DNA of 64,000 nt from Morella rubra (lineage: Eukaryota > Streptophyta > Magnoliopsida > Fagales > Myricaceae). Below are positions 10,531 to 21,600 of the stretch, piece after piece. The position numbers were made by a program, and so were the translations under genes. The notes under the pieces were generated by a model that was not told the DNA's origin, ran no database searches, and saw nothing but the letters and a program-made list of their open reading frames with translations. Every line of letters begins with the position of its first letter. Within the stretch, counting starts at the first letter, position 1. The stretch spans positions 1-64,000 of the forward strand of contig RXIC02000481.1 in NCBI GenBank assembly GCA_003952965.2, in the 5' to 3' direction.

Positions 10531-10911
10531 GGACTTGTTCGTTTGTAAAAGTATTCTAGAATACAATAAGATTCAACAAATGTATAAAACGAACATATAA
10601 AATCTCAAAAATTCATATACAAATACCAATAACTTTTACACAAACTTAACAACTTTTCACACAAATTTAATATATTTTTAAAAAAAATTAAACAAATCTT
10701 CTCTCTCCATACTTTTTACCTAACTTTAATATTTTTTTATTAAACAATTACAACAAATCATCTCTCTTTACAACTTTTTACAAACTTCAAAAAAATTAAA
10801 TATCTTTAAAACTTTTACCAACTTTTACACAAATCCTATCAAACTCCAATCTACATAAAATATTCATAATTCTATAAAAAATCCTAAAAATCTTTAACAA
10901 ACGAACATCCC
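10531..10911. mobile_element. AT-rich MITE with TTCGTTTGT terminal inverted repeats
   Basis: The left end is GGACTTGTTCGTTTGTAAAAG. The reverse complement of the right end is GGGATGTTCGTTTGTTAAAG. The roughly 340 bp between are non-coding and A/T-rich, with repeated CTTTTACACAAAC-like strings. The ends match the general GTTTG-type MITE pattern seen at four other places in this window. Confidence 0.6.
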
Positions 10912-11708
10912 TTCATAAATTAAAGGTAATAAAGCTGCACATTGGACGGACTTTCAACAAATTGCTCAATATATCAAAAGATATTGTGGTAATTTTTTTT
11001 TTCTAATTAAAAGATATTGCGGTTAATTAGTGTAGTTCTTCAATTTTCGAGCATAGTGATCCCACTTTGGTTGTCCATACCTTAAGCGGGTGGTAGAAAT
11101 ATGGGCATTTCTACCTTTGCTTCTTACTGCATTTGCAATTCTGCAGTGAAAACTGAAGTGCAACAGCCTTAATGCAATAGCATTAGACAAAGTTAATGAC
11201 ATTTCTCCAATTTCATCTGCCTAGTACCATCTAAGCCTCTGATCATTCCAGTTCTTCTTTTTCATTCCCAAAAAGCATAATCAGCGAAGAAAAGAAATAG
11301 AGGACGTAAAGAAGCTCAGACACCTAAAATGAAGCTATCTGCTCGATTGTGTCTGGGTTGGCATGTGATTCTCTCAAGTTTCAGTTGAATCAAGCAATGT
11401 GATGATTAATCGCACCAAAACTACCATCCAAGACACCATTCTTTATTCCAAAACATTAGAAAACTTTATTTGTAATCGATGTTCTAAACAGAAATGAATT
11501 CTATTTGATTTTCTCAGATGAAAACACCAATAATATACACTGCTATATAATCTGAAATCTGAAGGATCTTCCAAAATTACCTATAAGAAAACAAAAAATC
11601 AAGATATGCTAAAGCATAGTTCACCGGCCATGACCCCAGTCCACAGCAGGCATGTGTAAATCTAGATTCTAATCCATTGAAATTGAAAGCCCAGAAGAAA
11701 AAAAGTGC

Positions 11709-12785
11709 TTAATCCAAAGCATTAGGACCAGCACAAGCCTGCAAAACGGGGCTCCAGATCCACTGTACCAGAAACCTTCTCCCATTCCTCCCATTCATAT
11801 TGTAAGTTCGACCCCCCTGATCCCTCATCACCTGACCTATATACCCGCCTCCCCCTCCAGTCCCGTATAACCCCTCGCACAAGTCTCCGATCTCCGTAGG
11901 CGCCGTAGGATCCTCCCCTGCGTACCACGCGTTCACCAACGGGTTCGTCGACAGCTCGGCCAGCTCGTGACCGATCACGCTGATCATGCCATCCACGCCC
12001 ACGTCCCTGTTTGGTGGAGCCAGAGCCCCGGGCCCACCGCCTGCCATGTAAGCGGGCAAAGCGAAGGGGTACGCACAGACCTCGGGGCATTGTTTCGCCG
12101 AGTTGCCGACCCAGGCGTAGGGAAGCGTGTAGCCCACCATGGACGGGAAGGTGAAGTAGTGGAAGCCGCATACGGCGCGGCAGAAGTCCTGGACGACGAC
12201 GTCTTGGGAGGTGAGGACGAGGAACGCCCCGTTACGGTGGTCCACGGGGAAAGGCGCGGACTTGACCGCTGTGGAGATGACTTGCTGGATGCTGAGGCGG
12301 GTCAGCTGGGTCCCGTGGGAATGACGCAGGTCTGAGTACTCTCCGGCGACGAGGACGGTGCGAGAGACATTGGCGCCGGTCTGGTCGGTGTAGAGAGAGA
12401 GTGTGCGCCACCAGTCCGAAACCGACGGCGATGGGGTGGCGGGAGTGGAGGGAGAGAGAGAGAGGAGGAAATCTTTGATGAGGAGCTTCTGTGAAGGGGC
12501 CCAGAGGCCGTACCAGATGAGGTAGAGGTTGATTGGGGAGGAGGTGAGAACGGGACCCATGTGGTAGCGGAGGTTAACAAGGTTGGAGGAACCCTCGAAT
12601 TTCTTGGAGGAGGTGAGCGCTCTTGGGGGGAGTTTCGGGTTGATCATGTAGTCTGTGTTCGTGTTTAAGGCCTGTGGAGAGGAAGGAGACGAGGCGGAAT
12701 GGGCGGTGGTGATGAAGTAATGGAAGAGGAAAATGAACAAGGAAGTTGAAACAAAGAATACATGGGTTGGTGGCGCCGGTGCCAT
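11709..12785 (-). CDS. EXL: EXORDIUM-like / phosphate-induced protein 1 family, single exon
   Basis: The 358-aa protein starts MAPAPPTHVFF with a hydrophobic signal peptide (about 1-30), so it is predicted to be secreted to the cell wall. The mature part is the phosphate-induced-1 domain: YHMGPVLTSSPINLYLIWYG near residue 75, CGFHYFTFPS, a Cys-rich AKQCPEVCAYPFA, ISVIGHELAELSTNP and a C-terminal LVQWIWSP. Family members such as EXORDIUM and EXL1 affect brassinosteroid- and carbon-dependent growth; the biochemical activity is unknown. Length fits the family. A longer in-frame ORF begins at 12929, but a TATA-like TTTATAAA lies at 12846-12853 and the upstream 48 residues are a basic/proline-rich stretch without family match, so I chose the ATG at 12785. 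The HELAE motif resembles a zincin HExxE/HExxH site but lacks the second His; I do not infer protease activity. Confidence 0.93.
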   Translation of the reverse strand: MAPAPPTHVFFVSTSLFIFLFHYFITTAHSASSPSSPQALNTNTDYMINPKLPPRALTSSKKFEGSSNLVNLRYHMGPVLTSSPINLYLIWYGLWAPSQKLLIKDFLLSLSPSTPATPSPSVSDWWRTLSLYTDQTGANVSRTVLVAGEYSDLRHSHGTQLTRLSIQQVISTAVKSAPFPVDHRNGAFLVLTSQDVVVQDFCRAVCGFHYFTFPSMVGYTLPYAWVGNSAKQCPEVCAYPFALPAYMAGGGPGALAPPNRDVGVDGMISVIGHELAELSTNPLVNAWYAGEDPTAPTEIGDLCEGLYGTGGGGGYIGQVMRDQGGRTYNMNGRNGRRFLVQWIWSPVLQACAGPNALD

Positions 12786-12845
12786 TCTCTGAGACTGAGA
12801 TTGTGGTGGTGGTGGTGGTGTTGTGAGAGACAGCAAGGTAGGTAC

Positions 12846-12853
12846 TTTATAAA
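12846..12853 (-). promoter_or_regulatory. TATA box of the EXL gene
   Basis: TTTATAAA lies 61 bp upstream of the chosen start codon, leaving room for a roughly 30-nt 5' UTR that includes a (CCA)n run. It supports the start at 12785 rather than the upstream in-frame ATG. Confidence 0.5.
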
Positions 12854-13122
12854 GAGAGAACCGAAGGTGTTTCTGTCTTTTTTTTTTTCTAGGTCCTGAT
12901 GGTGGTGTTTCTTGTCCATTTTGTCGCAATTAGTTTTTTTTTTTTTTTTTTGATGGAGCTCAAGGGTGGGGTTGGGAGGGAAATGGGCTGGAGACAGCTG
13001 CAACGTGTGGGCACACTTTTCACTCTCCAAGTCTTTACTTTTGATTCGAGTCTTTTTTTTTTCAGCCAAAAAAAAAAAACAAAAAAACAAAAGAGTCTCT
13101 TTCTTTCCACCTGGTTGTTTCT

Positions 13123-13157
13123 GTTCTCTCTCTCTCTCTCTCGCTCTCTCTCTCTCG
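13123..13157. repeat. (CT)n microsatellite
   Basis: CT dinucleotide repeats with two CG interruptions. They are part of a stretch (12880-13160) rich in A, T and CT homopolymer runs upstream of the EXL gene. Confidence 0.85.
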
Positions 13158-14800
13158 ATATTTACTGACCCATTAGCTTTCTTTCCTGGTTTGCTTTACT
13201 TTAAAGCTAACAGTATATTAATCAGCCATGATTTATTTACCTCTTGTCTCTCTATCTTCTGCAGTTTCGAGGTTGCATCTCTCGTCTTAACCGACTAGTC
13301 TCCGTATTCTCTTTTTGAGGTTTGAATCTCTACTTCTCTATGGGTTCAACACAGCTTGGAGTTTGAACACTTGACAACATCTGAGTGATTCCAAAAGAAG
13401 AAACCATGATCCTATTTATTACATCTTTTTTCAAAATATCTATAAAGTTGTGGATTCTTTTTGATTTGTTGTTAAAATTAGATTCGTTTAATTTATAGAG
13501 AGGTTGCATAGTATATGAGTCTCGTAAATTACTTTTAAATTTGTAAAAAATTTAGTAATAGTGTAAATATTTAAATAGGTTGGAATTTTATTGAATTTTG
13601 TCAAAATGTGATGATAATTTTTATAGATATTTAATTAGTTTGTAAAAAAAAGATAATGATGATGATTTGATCGAATTTTTAAATAAAAATATATATTTTT
13701 TAAAAATATGTCGAAAGAAGTTTGCGTTGTATTTTAGATTTTGGATGGTGGAATGTTAGAAAATGTAGCCATTTTTTTTTCAAGTTGCTGAACTTCACCT
13801 TAAAAACTTTAATTTTGAAATTCAGTAGGTTTGAGAATAAAATTTTGTTAAAATTTTAAGTAGTTGATAAAAAATAGGGAGAGATTGAAAAAATTATTAA
13901 AAATAAAAAATAAAGAAAAAAAATGAGGAGAAATTTTTTTTTTTTAATGAATTTGAGGTAAAATTTTATGAAAACAAACACCTGGTTAAAGTTCTGACAC
14001 CATTCCGACAACCCTTGAATTTCGCCTTTTTATGTTTTCCTTATTTTAGTGCAGTAGATTGTTGACTATTTAGAACTAACTTGTGGACTGGTGCTGTACA
14101 GAGAGGAAGAACGCAGATGACACTGTCGCTAACCGGAAGGCCGCAGTTGGCATCTGCGAAAGGGATGTCGACGACGACCTCCCTAACACGTCATAGTTAA
14201 CTGGAACCATAAGCGGTGCAATGTTTCGGAAGACAATTTTTTATGACTCAGAAGGAACCCATCACCTTTTTGTTTTTGGCGAAGGAACCCATCGTCTGTT
14301 TTGTCTCATTCCCTTTTTTTTTTTATCCCATTTCTCCCAGCTGCTCCGACTTCTAGCAAAAACTTAAAAGAGGAAATTAGGTAGCCAATAGCCATAAACA
14401 GAAAAAGAAAAAGAAAAAAAAATAGGTACATAAACAGAGGATAGATCAGTTAGTTCTGTTGCGTCAAGGCCCAGCTCATACATGGGTCTCGATAGGGATG
14501 GGGTAAAGCTGGGGGCTATCCTAATGGAAAAGGCCGAGCCGTGGGGCCGGTGCTTTGTGGAATGTGGACCACTCCCTCCTCCATGGTGCTCTTTTGCGGA
14601 TATCGCTGGCTACAAAACACAATTCCATTAGATTGATTGACTTTTCACTGCATAGAAACAGTCCCACGATGATCAGCCACACAAGCCCTTCACTCATTCC
14701 CCATCGCGGTCATGATATCTCTCCACCCACTCTCACAGGACTGTTGTGATTTAAAAAACAAATATAATGTTTCAAAGATTTGTCATATTTTTGAGGTAAA

Positions 14801-15150
14801 GAAATAATATATTTAGATTTAACTTATTTCATTAAGTAACGTAGTATTTATTTTTTCAAATCACAATTATTACTATATATGTTTTTACACAATTTATTTT
14901 TATACAAAATTATTTCTCTACCGAAAAGAGTGACTTGGTAAGAAATCCTAATGTTTTAAGGTTGGTCACAGTATTTAATGAAATGAATAAATAATATATT
15001 CAGACTTAGCTTTGTTATTAAGTGATGCGGTTAGACTTTGAATGTTAAATTTGTTTCTTCAAATCACAGTCGTTACTTTTCATGTATTTACACAATTTAT
15101 CTTTATACAAAATTATTTATCTCTTAAAAGAGTGGCTTGGCAAGAGACCC
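14801..15150. repeat. Two diverged direct repeats of about 150-165 bp
   Basis: Copy 1 (about 14801-14950) and copy 2 (about 14985-15150) both run ATAATATATT-AGA-TTA, CTTCAAATCACA/TTCAAATCACA, TTACACAATTTAT, TATACAAAATTATTT and AAAAGAGTG-CTTGG. Insertions separate the shared strings. Origin is unknown; a tandem duplication of an AT-rich unit is the simplest reading. Confidence 0.6.
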
Positions 15151-16389
15151 TACTTGGAGTGGAATTGGAATTTATGCCCCGACATGTTTTAACCACGTTG
15201 CAAGGGAAATGGACCGCGAGTTGCCGCCAAGGTTTCATAGAAGATATTGGTCCCGGAAACAAACAAATTTAGATTGATGAAATTGGGTTGGTGGTGAGCT
15301 GTCTAGGTCATGAGTCATGACAAATACCCAGTGATTTATGGAAGTGGGAGGACTATACTATCACCCCGCAGTGATTTTGAGTAAGCTCAATGCATATCTC
15401 ATTGCCCGATACACCTGTGCAAAAATTCCAGTGGGACCTCCGCTTCCACCATTCCACGAGGGACAGACACAGATAGGTACAGACACAGAACCTGAACTAC
15501 GAGGTTAATTTGTTTGATCTTGAAGGGAGTGGAGTGGCCCAAATGTGACCCAGCTTTTACATCCATAAATTCACCCGAAAGTTTCAAGCTTATGATGTGC
15601 TTATTGCTTAAATCACTAGAGGCCTGTGGTGTCCTCAGTTTCTCATGGAAGGGCGGGCAGGCGAACATAAGAAGCCCAACAGCCATTCAAAGAATGATGG
15701 AAATGGACCTCAAACCCAAGGTACCTAGCTGAAGGTCCTATTTAGCTCTAACACGAGTTCCAAAAGTTAGCTAGCTTATCAATCTTTTGTACTTTAGGAA
15801 AGATTTCCCTTGGGTCCTAAGTGGTCTATCATGTGCTCAACATCCCGAATTTGAGTCATATGAGTACGTGGTTGATGCGCTTATCGTTGAACAAGTCTCA
15901 ATCTTACTGCGCATGAAAACTATGCGTCGGTTTCATGCACACCACCTTAAGGTAGTGATTGAAATTTCCACCTCCTAAAATTTTTATATTTATTAAAAAA
16001 TTAAAAAATATATATCTTTTTTTTATTAATTTATTCTTTTTTATTATAATATTCATTTAAATCTTTTTTCTTTTTATTTTTTCATCAAATTTCATAAAAT
16101 ATTTTTTCTTTTTCATAAACCTCGAAACCTCTAAAATTTCTACCGCTGAACACCCTAAGAGAGTTAAGCTCTGGCCTGAGGTGGAGTGGGTTCAAGCTAG
16201 TAATTAGGGTGATGCTAATATAGATCATTGAATCTGCATGATAGCATACAGTTGTCAGAGTACTGTCAATGCCCAGGTTTATGGGAAGACGTGGAAATTG
16301 CCATTCTGCAGCAGCAGTCCTCCGTGTGATCACCATCGGACGTCACATTAGTATAGCAACTCTTAACTTACAACATGAGTGGTCACAAA

Positions 16390-17017
16390 TGTAAGAAATA
16401 AAAATTTTTAAACTTAAAAAACATTTAAGTGAGATAAGATTTTAAGTGTTTCGATCATTGACCTACATTCACTGTTGAAAGGCCCAACTAGACATTCGTT
16501 TTTCTCACTTATATTCAAAAGTTACATTGAGGCTTTATTTATAAGCCATTGGTTTCAATTGCCCACATTGCTTTAGCAATGTGGGACTTTACATTTTTCA
16601 ACACTCCCCCACAAACTCAAGGTGGACCCACCTTGAGTTTGGACTTACAAAACAAGGAAAATAAAGTCGCCGGACTTTGCCGATTCACGGTTGCCAACTT
16701 TGCCGGATGGTCTCTGAATCGCTCTGCCGGATGGTTGCCGGAGGTGGTTGCCGACTCTGCCGGATGGTTGACGGATCGTGCCGCTCTGATACCATGTAAG
16801 AAATAAAAATTTTTAAACTTAAAAAAATTTAAACTGAGATAAGTGAGACAAGATTTTAAGTGGTTCGGTCATTGACCTACATCCACTGTTGAAAGGCCCA
16901 ACTGGGCATTCGGTTTTCTCACTTATATTCAAAAATTACATTGAGGCTTTATTTATAAGCCATTAGTTTCAATTGCCCACGTTGCTTTAGCAAGGTGGGA
17001 CTTTACATTTTTCAACA
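16390..17017 (-). mobile_element. Complete TRIM (terminal-repeat retrotransposon in miniature)
   Basis: Two LTRs, 16390-16603 and 16795-17017, flank an internal region of only 191 bp. Read on the minus strand each LTR starts TGTTGAAAAATGTAAAGTCC and ends TTTTTATTTCTTACA (TG...CA). Immediately inside the 5' LTR, at 16783-16794, is TGGTATCAGAGC on the minus strand. This is the primer-binding site for initiator tRNA-Met used by plant TRIMs and many Copia elements. A purine-rich GGGGGAG tract abuts the 3' LTR. A perfect 5-bp target-site duplication ACAAA lies at 16385-16389 and 17018-17022. There is no coding capacity, as expected for a TRIM. The internal region has several copies of GCCGGATGGT. 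Confidence 0.93.
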
Positions 17018-18610
17018 ACAAATGCCATGACAGAACTTGAAACAAGTATGAAAGTAACATAGGCATGCACGAGACTTTGCTGCGTTCAATCTTCAGCTTA
17101 GAGAAGACCTTCCCCCGATAGAATATTACATATACCAGCAGGCTCAAACCCAGGGTAGCCTACTGCATTTTAATATTATTTACTCCAGTACATATATTCT
17201 AAACAAGTTCCCCAAGCTCACCACTCCTATTCCCCCGGCCACTTCTGTTTTGAACGTCATCCACTCTCTTATCTGTTCTCACAATTTTTCTAATCCTCCC
17301 CCGTCTTGTCAAACGTGGTAGCTTTAACATGGTAGGAAAATAATCAACAACCCAATAATTTCCTGGCCTAGCTCTAGCTTGCTGACTAATCAAGCATGAA
17401 CCATCCAATATCAAAACACAGGCGGGTCTCCTTTGGGTGAAAAAAGAACTAAGCAATGAATTCCACCCAATCAATATAAAATATAATTCATTTACCCAAG
17501 TCTAGAAGTTGAAAGAAGATGTTTGTTAGTGTAGAAGAACGCCCCTTTGCAGCAAAATATTGAAAGCTTCCCAACGGCCAACTCGAAAGTGCAGAACATT
17601 TTGATTTCCATATAAAATGCGTCTATTTACTGAATCTTCATCCTCATACAGAGCATGAAAACTGCATGTCAACACGCTTTCTCTTCTCTCTCTCTCTGAA
17701 CTCTCATGTTCTGCTGGCGCTTGATTTTGCGTTTTTTGTTTTTGGTTTCTGAGAAGATGAGTGGTATATATTAGAGGGAAAGAGAGGCGATCAGTTGATG
17801 AGTGATGATGGGCGCATGGTTATACAATCCATCCTACAAACGGGATATCGATGACGCCGTCTAGCTTTGAGATCAGGGACGGATCCTCCGTCCCGACGTC
17901 AAGCTTTGGCCTCGGCAACCCGCGTCTCATATGGTTCGACTGGAGCTCTCTCTATGGCCAAACTCATCCTCCAAAAGGAGCATTCACCCCGCCCTCTCAT
18001 CACGCGGTAAAAACCTCTCTTTTTTTCGCAGTAAACTATATTTTTTTTTGTAAATTATATAAATTTTTTTCCCAAAGGCAATGGCATCGAAAATATTTAT
18101 ATGTCTTCAGAGATTTTGAAAAAATTATATAAATAATTTTTTCCTTATAAATGTCGAGATCATTTTTGGATGTAATTTTTTTGTTAGAAGATCATTTTTT
18201 TTTTTCGATATATTTGCTAAGAATGATTTCATATAAATATTTATCGTTACCTGCTGGGCCGTTGTCTGGTCCAGTGGTATTATTGAAATACTATGAACGA
18301 AGCGGAGGCAGTTTTGTCCTCAAGGGAGAAAATTAGAAACAGCGATCATTTTTAGCTTCCGACTCCTCGGTGCAGTCTGCATCTTTCTTTCTTTTTATCC
18401 GAATCAAGTATTTCCTAGAAATGGAGGCCGAAGCAATTAATTTATGCAATTTAGGGCTCCGAATTTTGCTCTGATTCTTGGTCGTGATTTTTTCCTGTGC
18501 TTCTAACGACTTCCATTTCCCATGCGCGCGCTTGCTCCGAGTGACTTTGATTCCATGTTCTGATCTACGAGAGTCAGACTCAATCGGCGGGTGCTTTTGA
18601 ATACTCGCAG

Positions 18611-21600
18611 ATGGCGTCGGCGCAAAACCAAGCGCCGAATGTGGATCTCTTCGATGCGTATTTCCGCCGAGCCGATTTGGACCGCGATGGCAGAATCAGT
18701 GGAGCCGAAGCCGTCGCCTTCTTCCAAGGCTCCGGTTTGTCCAAGCAGGTTCTTGCGCAGGTAACTCTCTCTCCCTCTCTCTCTGCCCATGGAATGTCTA
18801 TCTACGTGTCTTTGGGTGTAATTTTATTTCTATTGGTTGTGCTAGGGATCTGATTGATTAGGAATTGTAGTCTGAGTGGTTTAAGCTGTTGATATTAGCT
18901 TAGAATTGCATAATCCGCGGATTGGTTCGGGAGATCTTCGATGCTTAATTTAATTCCGAATTTGTCTTTTATACGGGTGATTGGTTTGTAATACGGTTCG
19001 GTAGTGAAGGTAGATTTCTAGTGACTTAGAATAAAAAGATAGGTTTCTAGCATATCTACCTTGTGCTTTGTAGTTACTCCATCTGGGTGCATCATCCACT
19101 GCACTTTATTCAACTTAGATGTCGAGGTAGATTTTAGTGGCAAGTGGGCCAAGAAATGTTATGTGTAACATGGGTCTTTGAGAGTCTTACTTTGTAACTC
19201 AATGTGGTAGTGAGGACTACAACACTCATTTTGTATGTCGGAATATTCTTTAACAATTCAAATTGTAACCTGATCATCTAATTTAGATTGTGTCTACCTT
19301 TGGGGCGAAGTGGTGTTTCCTTACTCCAGTTGAACTTAAGTGTTATCCAGCTCTTCACAGCCGGTCTCCTGTATATTTCCTGTGTACATGGGTTGCATCC
19401 CTTCAGTGCTTAACTTTCTTTTGAAAAAGGACAAATTTATGGAATGATTAAACTTGAGAAAGAATATAATTTAAATCAGCTTTAGTTTATGTTGGCATCT
19501 TATCTTTTCTGCAGGTATGGGCGATTGCTAACCAGAGCCAGAGTGGTTTTCTTGGTCGGGCAGAGTTCTATAATGCCCTTAAACTTGTTACTGTGGCACA
19601 AAGTAAGCGAGACCTAACCCCCGAAATGGTAAAAGCAGCATTATATGGCCCTGCTTCAACTAAAATACCTGCACCACAGATCAATCTTTCTGCCATACCT
19701 GCACCTCAGCTCAATTCTTCTTCAGCAGCACCCACTCCTCAAGTCAGTGCTGTTACTTCGATGTCCTCCCAAAACGTTGGGGGACCACAAGTACCTCCAA
19801 ATGCGGGTATGAGCCAGCAGCATTTTCCTTTGCAAGGAAGTCAGTTGATGAGACCTACACAAACAGTACCTACTTCTGCTTCCCACCTGACACATGGTGC
19901 TGGCATTCAAGCATTACCTGGTGGAGGCAATGTGACTGGTCCTCGTCCTCCAAACTCAAGCATCTCAAGTGATTGGATGGGTGTAAAGATGGGTGCAGCT
20001 TCACCAGGAACTTTGTCACGAGTCCCAGTCAGTGGAATAGGTCCCACAACAACTCAGGATGGAATTGGGCTGGTGACATCTGGACCAACTGCTGCATTGC
20101 CGCCTGGACAACAGGCAACATCTGGAATGAAGCCGTCAGGACCACCAGCTAAGGATTCTAAACTACAGAATGCATCTGGAAACGGCTTTGCTTCTGACTC
20201 AATTTTTGGAGTTGATGCATTTTCCACTATCCCCTCTCAACAAAAGCAGGATTCTTCTTCGAGTACAATTGCTGTAGGCAATTTGGAGGTATCAGCAACA
20301 GTTGTACCGGCATCTGCTGGAACACAGCCTTCTGTTAGGCCGAGCACACCTGATTCTTTGCAGAGTTCACTCACAATGCAACCTGTCAGTGGTCAGCTTC
20401 TGCAGGCCCGTTCACTTGAGAATCAGATCCAGAAGGTCTCATCACAGACGACATCTGTGTCTAGTTCATCTGGGATATCACTTGGAGCTCAGAATCCTAA
20501 TCAGTCCCAGCAGGCATGGCCTAGGATGACCCAGACTGATGTTCAGAAATATACCAAAGTATTTTTGGAAGTAGACAAGGACAGAGATGGGAGAATCACT
20601 GGTGAAGAAGCCCGGAATTTATTTCTGAGTTGGCGACTGCCAAGAGGTAGAACTATGTTTTTATTCTGTAATTCATCTCTGGGTTGCACACCATTTACTA
20701 GATTGTCAATGTGTTCAGCAGGTCTACCGTTTAAAGTATATTATTTTAGTCTGAGTGGATGATAGATGCAATCTGTTTGAAGCCGTTATCTCTATCTTAA
20801 TCTAGGTTTCCATGGATTATTCTTCTGTTGTTCTTCCCGGTTTAACTTCCTACTGATATGTTGATTCATATCATTTAGTTGATTTCTGCTGGTGCTCAAT
20901 TCTGCGGTAGAACAACCTAGATCATGAGTATATAAGTTAGTGTAGGAGGGGAGTGGCTACTAGAGTAACCAATAAAGCTATTGATGTGTTTAACCACTGA
21001 AAAGAGGTGTAGGAGGGAACAGAGAGTTTTATGTTCTCTAGAATCTTTTCAGTGGTTAAACCTTTCAGATATTCTAAGCCCTCATGAGTTTGCAACAATC
21101 CCCTATCTTCTGAGCCTCTTGTTGTATGGCTCCTAGAGGTACCATTAAAGCTGATGTTAATCCGTCTGATGTTCAACTTGCTAGCAATTAAGGACTATAT
21201 TTACATGATTCGTTGAGTTAATTTTGGGTATAATTTCTTTGATATTTCTCATGCTGATACTATCTTCATGGCAGCTTTAAGTCCAATGCTGACATTATCC
21301 TGACGATTATATGCTGTTTGTATTTGCCAGAGGTTTTAAAGCAAGTGTGGGACTTATCCGATCAGGATAACGATAGCATGCTTTCTCTCAAGGAGTTTTG
21401 TGTTGCTCTGTATTTGATGGAGCGGTATAGGGAAGGACGTCCTCCTCCGGCAGCCCTCCCTAGCAACATTATGCTTGATTTTCCTACCCCTGGCCAACAT
21501 ATGACCAACTATAGCAATGCAGCGTGGCGACCTCCATCTGGTACTCTTCTGCACTTTGAGTCATTTAGTTTATAATCAATTGGTGTGATTTATTGAAATT

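Larger units (their letters stand above)
7326..11708. other. Gene-free region with transposon remnants
   Basis: I see no coding gene. The short ORFs lack family features. A short (AC)n lies near 8688-8702. A poly(A)-tailed retroelement-like piece ends at 10386 and an AT-rich element with terminal inverted repeats lies at 10531-10911. The remainder is unremarkable. Confidence 0.55.
13158..18610. other. Gene-free repeat-bearing region and EH-gene promoter
   Basis: No coding gene is supported. It holds AT-rich DNA (13400-13980), an imperfect direct repeat (14801-15150), an AT-rich block at about 15960-16156 that resembles one at 33359-33538, and a complete TRIM retrotransposon (16390-17017). 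The last few hundred bases are the promoter and 5' UTR of the EH-domain gene. ORFs at 17851-18132 and 18151-18336 show nothing recognisable. Confidence 0.55.

Noticed and set aside
11722..12171. 149-codon and other ORFs overlapping the EXL gene on both strands
   Set aside because: They are shadows of a GC-rich coding sequence with no family features.
12786..12929. Extension of the EXL protein to an upstream in-frame ATG (406 aa)
   Set aside because: The extra 48 residues are basic and proline-rich, displace the signal peptide from the N-terminus, and run upstream of a TATA-like TTTATAAA.
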